In this document: piece by piece, positions 1 through 5,468 of the stretch
How positions within the stretch are numbered: position 1 is the first letter of the stretch
How the letters are laid out: each line of letters opens with the position of its first letter
Program-made: the position numbers and the translations under genes
From: Fimbriimonadales bacterium
GTDB taxonomy: Bacteria; Armatimonadota; Fimbriimonadia; Fimbriimonadales; Fimbriimonadaceae
Direction of reading: 5' to 3'
Assembly: GCA_026392145.1 (NCBI GenBank)
Contig: JAPLCS010000101.1
Coordinates: 1,260 to 16,888 of the forward strand
DNA length: 15,629 bases
Notes under the pieces: model-generated
What the model saw: only the letters and a program-made list of their open reading frames with translations
Database searches by the model: none
What the model was told of the DNA's origin: nothing

Positions 1-236
1 GCGCGGTTAAGATTTTGGGGGATGCGCAGTTGCGGAGTATTGCTCAGGAGCTGGTTCAGGCGGTGAAGAACAATGTTACGATTGATTGGACTCAGCGGGA
101 AAATGTGAAGGCGAACTTGCGGGTGATTATCAAGCGCATTTTGAGGAAACACGGGTATCCGCCTGATAATCAGTTGAAGGCGACGGAAACGGTGTTGGAA
201 CAGGCTCAGTTGTTGTCGGCGGCTTGGGCCGGCTAG
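1..236 (+). CDS. hsdR: Type I restriction enzyme R subunit (HsdR), C-terminal end, partial
   Basis: The reading frame is open from the window edge (first full codon at 3) to TAG at 234-236, so this is the 3' end of a longer gene. The roughly 77 visible residues include [20 protein letters not shown] and [10 protein letters not shown], followed by a helix ending in [10 protein letters not shown]. That pattern is typical of the C-terminal helical region (DUF3387-type) of HsdR, the ATP-dependent translocase and nuclease subunit of type I restriction-modification complexes. This region usually docks HsdR on the HsdM/HsdS methylase core. The helicase and nuclease domains, and any hsdM/hsdS genes, would lie left of the window. 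An internal TTG at 15 is not the true start. The family call is from recognised sequence pattern only. Confidence 0.82.
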   Translation, partial: AVKILGDAQLRSIAQELVQAVKNNVTIDWTQRENVKANLRVIIKRILRKHGYPPDNQLKATETVLEQAQLLSAAWAG

Positions 237-250
237 TTGTTTAATTTTTC

Positions 251-270
251 GTGCGGTTTGGTGCGGTTTT
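251..270. repeat. 10-bp tandem direct repeat between hsdR and the DUF2130 gene
   Basis: Two adjacent copies of GTGCGGTTTG/GTGCGGTTTT lie 14 bp after the hsdR stop. They are short and may be chance. The rest of the 147-bp gap (237-383) shows no convincing terminator. Confidence 0.3.
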
Positions 271-345
271 AGAGATTATTGTTGTTGAGCTAGTGGGCAG
301 ACTTTGACCACTCTTAGCAATTTAATGCTTTCGGACGTTAAGGGG

Positions 346-375
346 TTGCGCAAACTACTACCAAAAAAGTAGTAT
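346..375 (+). promoter_or_regulatory. Candidate leaderless promoter of the DUF2130 gene
   Basis: A -10-like TAGTAT (370-375) lies 8 nt before the ATG at 384, preceded after 18 bp by a weak -35-like TTGCGC (346-351). Transcription would begin within one or two bases of the start codon. The bases before the ATG (TCACGCTCC) contain no Shine-Dalgarno sequence, which fits a leaderless mRNA. Two other genes in the window show the same spacing. Motif matches are partial, so this is a prediction. Confidence 0.35.
356..374. repeat. Inverted repeat overlapping the DUF2130 promoter
   Basis: TACTAC (356-361) and GTAGTA (369-374) are perfect reverse complements around a 7-nt CAAAAAA centre. The right arm overlaps the predicted -10 box, an arrangement typical of a repressor operator. 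It could also form a small hairpin, but if the transcript starts near 382 it would not be transcribed. Confidence 0.4.
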
Positions 376-383
376 CACGCTCC

Positions 384-1670
384 ATGAACGAAATCGTATG
401 TCCTCATTGCGGAAAAGCTTTTAAGATTGATGAAGCGGGTTATGCCGATATTTTGAAGCAAGTTCGAGATGCTGAGTTTGATAAAACGTTGAAAGAGCAT
501 CTTGATATTGCGAAGCGAGAAAAGGAAGATGCGGTCAAGATTGCGCAAGTTACCTTGGAGAAAGAACTGGCTGGAACGGTGACCGAAAAGGTTACCGAAA
601 TTGAACGATTGAAAGCCGCTTTGCAGGTAGTTGAGTCTGAAAAGAAGCGAGCGGAAGCGGATAAGGCGACGGCGGTTGAGTTGGCGGTGAGCAGCAAGAA
701 CTCGGAAATTCAACAACTTACGGCTCGACTGAGTCAGGAAGCACTTGCTACCGAACTCGCGGTCAAGAATGCCGTTCATGAAATTGAACGAGAGCGAGAT
801 AGCCTGAAAGCGGGGCTGGAGCAGGCGAAATTAGCGAAAGAAATCTCGGAAAAGTCGATGAAAGAGACTCATGAGATTGAGAAGCGATTGCTGACCGATG
901 AGATTAAGCGAGTGACGGAATTTAAGGCGGGACTCTCTACCAAGATGGTGGGAGAAAGTTTGGAGCAGTATTGCGAGAATGAGTTTAATAAGTTGCGCTC
1001 TACTGCTTTTCAGACGGCGAGTTTTGAAAAGGATAATGATGCTAGAACGGGTAGTAAAGGCGACTTTATTTTTAAGGATCGCGCCGCCGATAGGGTTGAA
1101 ATTGTTTCGATTATGTTCGAGATGAAAAATGAGAGCGACGGCACCTCGGCGACCACCAAAAAGAAAAATGTGGACTTTTTGAGGGAGTTAGATAAAGACC
1201 GAAACGAGAAGAAATGCGAATATGCGGTCTTGGTTTCCATGCTTGAGTCGGAGAGTGAGCTGTATAACAGTGGGATTGTTGATGTTTCGCATCTTTATCC
1301 CAAGATGTATGTGGTTCGGCCTCAGTTTTTCATTCCGATGATTTCTTTGTTGAGGAATGCGGCGATGAATTCGGTGCAGTACAAGTCTGAGCTGGCGGTG
1401 ATAAAGTCACAAAATATTGATGTCACCACGTTTGAGGAGAATCTGGAAGAGTTTAAGAGCAAGTTCAGTCGCAACTATGAGTTGGCCTCGTCGAAGTTTG
1501 CAAAAGCGATTGAAGAGATTGATAAGTCCATTCTTCATTTGCAAAAAACGAAAGATGAATTGCTAGGGACCGATAAGAATTTGCGGTTGGCCAATGAGAA
1601 GGCTCAGGACATCACGGTGAAGAAATTGATTTGCGGCTTGCCAACGACAAGGCTCAGGACATTACGGTGA
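384..1670 (+). CDS. DUF2130 family coiled-coil/nuclease-like protein, 3' end frameshifted
   Basis: The 428-aa product matches the DUF2130 family. It starts with a half zinc-ribbon (CPHCGKAF, residues 6-13), then a long charged coiled coil (about 30-180). The conserved core includes [18 protein letters not shown] (188-205) and the strand pair GDFIF (226-230) and FEMKNE (245-250). D227, E246 and K248 fit a D...ExK active-site pattern of restriction-endonuclease-like folds; catalysis is inferred, not shown. The biological role is unknown. The family usually ends in a stretch like KKLTRxNPTM, but here the frame is lost at a 50-bp repeat and ends in an unrelated tail (residues 416-428). The native tail sits in another frame up to TAG at 1745-1747. 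No Shine-Dalgarno precedes ATG 384. The gene follows hsdR in the same orientation, consistent with a defence-associated cargo gene. It converges on the photolyase gene. Confidence 0.85.
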   Translation: MNEIVCPHCGKAFKIDEAGYADILKQVRDAEFDKTLKEHLDIAKREKEDAVKIAQVTLEKELAGTVTEKVTEIERLKAALQVVESEKKRAEADKATAVELAVSSKNSEIQQLTARLSQEALATELAVKNAVHEIERERDSLKAGLEQAKLAKEISEKSMKETHEIEKRLLTDEIKRVTEFKAGLSTKMVGESLEQYCENEFNKLRSTAFQTASFEKDNDARTGSKGDFIFKDRAADRVEIVSIMFEMKNESDGTSATTKKKNVDFLRELDKDRNEKKCEYAVLVSMLESESELYNSGIVDVSHLYPKMYVVRPQFFIPMISLLRNAAMNSVQYKSELAVIKSQNIDVTTFEENLEEFKSKFSRNYELASSKFAKAIEEIDKSILHLQKTKDELLGTDKNLRLANEKAQDITVKKLICGLPTTRLRTLR

Positions 1671-1680
1671 AGAAATTGAC
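1581..1680 (+). repeat. Imperfect 50-bp tandem duplication that shifts frame
   Basis: 1581-1630 and 1631-1680 align without gaps at about 88% identity. Read in matching frames they give [16 protein letters not shown] and [16 protein letters not shown]; most differences are synonymous. Because 50 is not a multiple of three, the second copy and the native C-terminus are out of frame with the gene. Confidence 0.93.
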
Positions 1681-1747
1681 GCGTAATAACCCCACGATGG
1701 CGGCGAAGTTTGCAGAGTTGCCTGCTCGATCTGAGAACGAGTCCTAG
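1631..1747 (+). other. Displaced native C-terminus of the DUF2130 protein
   Basis: Reading from TTG 1631 in the frame offset from the upstream gene gives a repeat of the preceding segment, then [20 protein letters not shown], ending in TAG at 1745-1747. This is the expected family C-terminus. It is not a gene of its own; it shows where the protein would end if the frame were intact. The end is 21 bp from the convergent photolyase stop codon. Confidence 0.75.
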
Positions 1748-1768
1748 TTGTTGGCTTGTTGAGGCCGG

Positions 1769-3265
1769 TTATTCGGTGACTCGGCTGATGAAGTTGGCTG
1801 CGGTGGAGAGGTGATGTTCACGCTTGGCGGGGGGCATTTTGGCGAGGGCGTGGAGCATCATGGACATGCGTTGATTGGTGGCGAAAAGGGGCTCGTTTTT
1901 GTGGATGAAGTTCCAGTACAGCGCGTCCCAGATTTCGCACCAATCGCCTTTTTTGTGGTCCGACATTTTGAGGATGTAGGCTGAGCCTGAGATGTAGGGT
2001 TTGGTGGCAAACATGCCTCCGTCGGCGAATTGGCTCATGCCGATCACGTTCGGAAGCATCACCCAGTCGGCGGAATCGATGAAGTTTTCCATGAACCACC
2101 GGTAGGATTCGGCGGGGTCGATTTCGCACATGAGCATGGTCGCTCCGACGACCATGAGCCTTTCAATGTGGTGTGCATAAGCGTATTGTTGGGTGCGTTG
2201 GATGACAAGGTCGACGGGAGGGAGTCCGGTGGTGCCGTTCCACCAACACGGTTTGAGCTTGCGGTGGTGGTTGAGTCGATTGGGAAGTTGGGCGGGAGTG
2301 ATGTGGTGTTGCCGGTATTCGGTGTTCATCCAGTAGATGAACTCTCGCCAGCCGATAATTTGGCGGATGAAGCCTTCGAGTGAATTGATGGGGGCGGTGG
2401 CTTCACACTTGAGGGCCTGGGAGATGACCTCTTGGGGGGTGAGGAGCCCGATGTTGAGCATGGGCGTGAGGAGTGAGTGGAAGAGGGTGCGTTCTCGATG
2501 GGGAATGGCGTCTTCGTAGTCGCCGAAAAGCGAGAGGCGCTCGGTGAGGAATTCGGAGAGCCAAGCGAGGGCTTGTTGATGCGTTACAGGGTAGTTAAAG
2601 TCTGAGGCTCTGCCAGGGTGATTAGAGAAGTGCTGGGCGACATAGCTGATGACCTCTCGGGTGATTTCGGTGCGGTCCGGAGTGGTGATGGGCGGTGGGA
2701 GGACGTTTTTGGGGAGTGGTTTTCGGTTGTTTTCATCGAAGCTCCACTGTCCGCCGATGGGATGACCTTCTGGGTCGGTGAGAATGCGTAGTCTTTTGCG
2801 CTGGACTTGGTAGAAGTCCCCCATGAGGAGTCGTTTTTTTGATTGTCGGTAGTTGTTCCAGTCGTTTTTTGAGGTGAGGAACATCGGGTTGGGGACCCAA
2901 GTGATGGGGAGTCCGATAGATTCGATGAGTTGTTTTGCGTCGAAGTCAGCTGGCTCGTAGGCAAATAACCGTTCGATTTGGTGGATCTGGCAGTAGTCGG
3001 CCAGGGCTTGGGAATACGTGGAGGTGGGGTTGTGGGCTTCGGATTGATACACCACGGTGCGGTTGAGATCATTTTCGCAGTGTTGGGCAAAGTGCCGCAT
3101 TGAAGCGAAGAAGAGGACTAGCTTTTGCTGGTGGTGCCGAACGTTGGTGGCGAGAGCATGGTCCTCACGCATGAAGATGGGGCAGTTGGGAGGGCACCCT
3201 GCTTTTTCCATGGAAGGGAGACCCTGGAAGAGTTGGTCGCCGAGGATGATGCAGAGTGAATTCAC
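1769..3265 (-). CDS. Cryptochrome/photolyase family protein (PhrB-related), predicted to lack the Fe-S cluster
   Basis: The 498-aa product has the layout of the deoxyribodipyrimidine photolyase-related family (bacterial PhrB-like 6-4 photolyases). An N-terminal Rossmann domain opens with LCIILGDQL (4-12). The C-terminal FAD-binding helical domain shows IIGWREFIYW (303-312), AYAHHIERLMVVG (362-374), DWVMLPNVIGMSQFADGG (400-417) and TKPYISGSAYILKMSD (421-436). The likely role is light-driven repair of UV photoproducts, with FAD as cofactor. Canonical members have four cysteines binding 4Fe-4S. Here the first aligns to P350, the paired CxxC after the MSD motif is absent (HKKGDW), and only C443 remains. 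The start is GTG: an in-frame TAG lies three codons upstream and the next Met is after the LGDQ motif. No Shine-Dalgarno is visible. It follows the Y-family polymerase gene by 45 bp. Substrate type (6-4 or CPD) cannot be decided here. Confidence 0.88.
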   Translation of the reverse strand: MNSLCIILGDQLFQGLPSMEKAGCPPNCPIFMREDHALATNVRHHQQKLVLFFASMRHFAQHCENDLNRTVVYQSEAHNPTSTYSQALADYCQIHQIERLFAYEPADFDAKQLIESIGLPITWVPNPMFLTSKNDWNNYRQSKKRLLMGDFYQVQRKRLRILTDPEGHPIGGQWSFDENNRKPLPKNVLPPPITTPDRTEITREVISYVAQHFSNHPGRASDFNYPVTHQQALAWLSEFLTERLSLFGDYEDAIPHRERTLFHSLLTPMLNIGLLTPQEVISQALKCEATAPINSLEGFIRQIIGWREFIYWMNTEYRQHHITPAQLPNRLNHHRKLKPCWWNGTTGLPPVDLVIQRTQQYAYAHHIERLMVVGATMLMCEIDPAESYRWFMENFIDSADWVMLPNVIGMSQFADGGMFATKPYISGSAYILKMSDHKKGDWCEIWDALYWNFIHKNEPLFATNQRMSMMLHALAKMPPAKREHHLSTAANFISRVTE

Positions 3266-3271
3266 TGGTGG

Positions 3272-3277
3272 ATACTA
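3272..3277 (-). promoter_or_regulatory. -10-like box immediately before the photolyase start
   Basis: On the minus strand TAGTAT stands 6 nt before the GTG start, so transcription could begin at the start codon. The surrounding GTAGTATC is identical to the octamer before the DUF2130 gene (369-376). No good -35 is seen, and the gene may instead be read through from the polymerase gene. Confidence 0.27.
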
Positions 3278-3310
3278 CGTTGGTTTAGGGTGTGAAGGTT
3301 TTTGGGGGAT

Positions 3311-4666
3311 TTAGAGTTGAAAGTGGTTATCGTCTTTGCCTTCTTCCATCAGCCATGTTTTTTGGAAGGCGATACGTTCTTCGGCGGTGTGTTTGGCTTT
3401 TTCCATGCCGGCGAGGAAGACTTTATGTTTGCCGAATCGTTGATTGACCTGGTCGATGGCGGCGTTAAAGTGCGAACGTTCGACAGTTTGGTCGAACAGG
3501 GATGGGGTGACATGTTCGGATTTCAGGAGTCCAGTGAAAGTGACGCCTACTTGGAGGGGACGTGTGAAGTCCCGCTTTTCCCACAGCTCGAGGAACCTTT
3601 CGGTCATGGTGATGCTGTCCTGGGTGGGGCTCAGAGAAGTTGAAGCGTCCCATGATTTCACAATTCCCTTGACCCGCAGGTGCATTTGGGTCGCCCACAG
3701 GTCATTGGATCTGAGTCGTGCGGCGGCTTTTTGGATGAGCCGAAGCATCACGTCTCGGGTTCCGTGGTCGGTGCGGAGTTCGGGCGGAAGGACGTGGGAG
3801 TGACCGAGAGATTTGTCTGATTTGTTTTCGTGGTTGGTGTCGTAGCCTCGCAGGTAGTACCAGTATCGTTCGCCAATGATGCCGCCGAACGCACGAATAA
3901 GCTCTCTTTGGGAGGCGTTGATAAGGTCTTTTCCGGAATAGATTCCAGCGGCGTTGAGCCGAATCTTCATCCGCCGATTGATTCCGCAGAACTCGGTGAG
4001 TTCGAGGTCGCTGAGCCGATGGACGAGGTCCTCCTGTTGGAGAATCACGAGCCCATTTGGTTTTTTGAGATCGGTGGCAAGTTTAGCGAGAAAGGCATTG
4101 GGGGCAATGCCTATGGAAGCGGTGATATATTCTCCCACCTGTTTGCGGAGGGCGAGTTTCATACGTTCTGCCAGTTCGGAGGCAACGGCGGGAGATGCTT
4201 CGGTGGCGAGCAGTCGGAAGCGCATTTCGTCGATGCTACAAACCTTGTCAATCGGTAGCACGGTTTCGCAGGCGGCTTTTACCTTTTCGTGGTAGGCAAC
4301 GTAGGCGGGGTGGTTACCTTTGATAAGAATGATTTCGGGGCACTTTTGTTTTGCTTCCCCCACGTTGGTGCCGCACTTGATTCCGAATTGCTTTGCTTCA
4401 AAGGAGGCGGCAATGCAGCTGGTTGAGTCGGTGATGGTGGGTACCACGGCGACTGGTTTTCCTCGGAGATCGGGGTCGAGTTGCTGCTCGACTGAAGCGA
4501 AATAGGAGTTGAGGTCTAAGAAGAGCCACCTGAGCGGCTGTTTAGGCTCAGCTAGTTGGGACGATGATAGTTGGACAGGAGGCGAGGGATTGGCTGGGGT
4601 GTCTGCCTCCTGTTGCAACTCTGAAAAGCGAAGGTGCTTGTTGTTAAGTAGAGTTGCGTCTACCAT
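3311..4666 (-). CDS. dinB: Y-family translesion DNA polymerase (DinB/Pol IV type)
   Basis: The 451-aa product is a Y-family DNA polymerase that copies past damaged bases. The palm motif FLDLNSYFASVEQ (49-61) supplies metal-binding D51 and steric-gate F56. CSIDEMRFRL (143-152) supplies catalytic D146 and E147, so it should be active, unlike ImuB-type relatives that lack these. Then come SIGIAPNAFLAKLATDLKKP (184-203), helix-hairpin-helix-like segments (about 220-262) and a little-finger domain (about 290-380). PSLFDQ (388-393) may be a beta-clamp-binding site. The protein is longer than typical Pol IV because of a Ser/Pro/Gln-rich N-terminal extension of about 46 residues with no recognised domain. 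There is no start codon close to the palm, so ATG 4666 is the best start. No Shine-Dalgarno is present; a TATAAT box lies 7 nt upstream. The photolyase gene follows on the same strand, suggesting a shared UV-damage response. Confidence 0.9.
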   Translation of the reverse strand: MVDATLLNNKHLRFSELQQEADTPANPSPPVQLSSSQLAEPKQPLRWLFLDLNSYFASVEQQLDPDLRGKPVAVVPTITDSTSCIAASFEAKQFGIKCGTNVGEAKQKCPEIILIKGNHPAYVAYHEKVKAACETVLPIDKVCSIDEMRFRLLATEASPAVASELAERMKLALRKQVGEYITASIGIAPNAFLAKLATDLKKPNGLVILQQEDLVHRLSDLELTEFCGINRRMKIRLNAAGIYSGKDLINASQRELIRAFGGIIGERYWYYLRGYDTNHENKSDKSLGHSHVLPPELRTDHGTRDVMLRLIQKAAARLRSNDLWATQMHLRVKGIVKSWDASTSLSPTQDSITMTERFLELWEKRDFTRPLQVGVTFTGLLKSEHVTPSLFDQTVERSHFNAAIDQVNQRFGKHKVFLAGMEKAKHTAEERIAFQKTWLMEEGKDDNHFQL

Positions 4667-4673
4667 ATTGTTT

Positions 4674-4679
4674 ATTATA
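4674..4679 (-). promoter_or_regulatory. Perfect -10 box of a candidate leaderless dinB promoter
   Basis: On the minus strand TATAAT, a perfect consensus -10, lies 7 nt before the dinB ATG, placing the expected +1 at or beside the A of ATG. The -35 region is weak and the upstream 4681-4740 is very AT-rich, including the palindrome AAAAATTTTT (4711-4720), which could act as an UP element. No known SOS box was recognised. Confidence 0.45.
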
Positions 4680-4790
4680 GAGCCAAATTATTTGAAAAAT
4701 AGTAGACATCAAAAATTTTTCATATTTTTGGTTTTTTGAATGGAGAACCTTTTTGCCTGGAGTTGCGTTAGGTTTTAGGAAGGTGCTCGC

Positions 4791-4806
4791 ACAAGCAAGT
4801 GCTTGT
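4791..4806. repeat. Palindrome upstream of the redoxin gene (possible operator)
   Basis: ACAAGCA and TGCTTGT are perfect 7-bp reverse-complement arms around a 2-nt AG centre. The site sits 8 bp before the redoxin ribosome-binding site, in the divergent region between dinB and the redoxin. The 2-nt centre is too short for a good RNA loop, so a DNA-binding dimer site is more likely than a hairpin. I do not recognise the regulator. Confidence 0.4.
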
Positions 4807-4823
4807 AGAGAAAGGTGGTTGCG

Positions 4824-5321
4824 ATGGTGAGTGTTGGGTGTCTACTGGTAGCGATTCCTTTTCGGAAACTGAACCAGCCCGTACTGCGTGTGTTTGTGAA
4901 TTCCGATTGCCCGATTGCGAGACGTTACACCCCGGAACTGAACCGAATTTATCGAGAGTTTGGTTCACGGGTCTCAATGCGTTTGGTGTATTGTGATCCG
5001 GATTTCAGCCGAGGGGCGGCAGAAAAGCACCATCGAGAATTTAAGTTAGCGATGTCTTTTGAGCAGGATTCTCGGCAGGCGTTAGCGAAGTCGTTGGGAG
5101 TGGTGACGGTTCCTACCGCAGTGCTGTCTGAGGCTGGAACAGATGGGAAGAATGGAAAGGTTCTGTATTTTGGAAGGATTGATAACGCCTATGGGGCAGA
5201 TTATAAATGGCGAAAGCCGACCGATTTTGACTTACGGAATGCGATGGATGATGTGCTGAAAGGGCGAAAGGTTCGTGTGGCAAAAACAGTGGCGATTGGA
5301 TGTTCGTTACCTCGGAGCTAG
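4824..5321 (+). CDS. Thioredoxin-fold redoxin (AhpC/TSA-like)
   Basis: A 165-aa protein with a thioredoxin-like fold. RVFVNSDCPIARRYTPELN (22-40) carries the single active-site cysteine C29 in the S/T-x-CP-I/A context of redoxin domains. VTVPTAVL (94-101) carries the cis-proline P97. The C-terminus, with a GRID motif (117-120), a DLRNAMDDVLKG helix and VAIGC (156-160), matches small redoxin proteins seen in planctomycete and acidobacterial genomes. It may reduce peroxides or disulfides; partner and substrate are unknown. The N-terminus has a short hydrophobic run (residues 4-12) that might be a weak membrane or secretion signal. ATG 4824 is chosen because GGTGG (4814-4818) lies 5 nt before it; an in-frame GTG at 4815 overlaps that site. 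The gene is divergent from dinB and 147 bp before the rhomboid gene. Confidence 0.75.
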   Translation: MVSVGCLLVAIPFRKLNQPVLRVFVNSDCPIARRYTPELNRIYREFGSRVSMRLVYCDPDFSRGAAEKHHREFKLAMSFEQDSRQALAKSLGVVTVPTAVLSEAGTDGKNGKVLYFGRIDNAYGADYKWRKPTDFDLRNAMDDVLKGRKVRVAKTVAIGCSLPRS

Positions 5322-5393
5322 TTTCGCTTTTGATGCGAATCGTGATTTTTGAATGGGTTGTCGGTTGTGGCGCTATGGTCGGCTAGTCGGGAT

Positions 5394-5422
5394 TTGGAAT
5401 GTGGAGCGAAGGGGAGTAAAAT
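5394..5422 (+). promoter_or_regulatory. Sigma70-like promoter of the rhomboid-DUF5693/csaB unit
   Basis: TTGGAA (5394-5399) and TAAAAT (5417-5422) are separated by 17 bp, matching -35 and -10 consensus at 4 of 6 and 5 of 6 positions. Transcription would start near 5429, about 40-65 nt before the candidate start codons. No terminator is evident between this site and the upstream redoxin stop at 5321. Confidence 0.45.
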
Positions 5423-5468
5423 CGGATAGAACTTGCGAATAGGTTGACCAGGCCGGTGACTTTGGGGT

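Noticed and set aside
3830..4258. Long open frames on the plus strand opposite dinB, and similar ones opposite the photolyase gene
   Set aside because: They are antisense to genes with clear family motifs, lack recognisable domains and ribosome sites, and follow from codon composition of the real genes.
3311..4666. ImuB (inactive Y-family mutasome partner)
   Set aside because: Catalytic D51, D146 and E147 are all present and no dnaE2 or imuA gene is adjacent.
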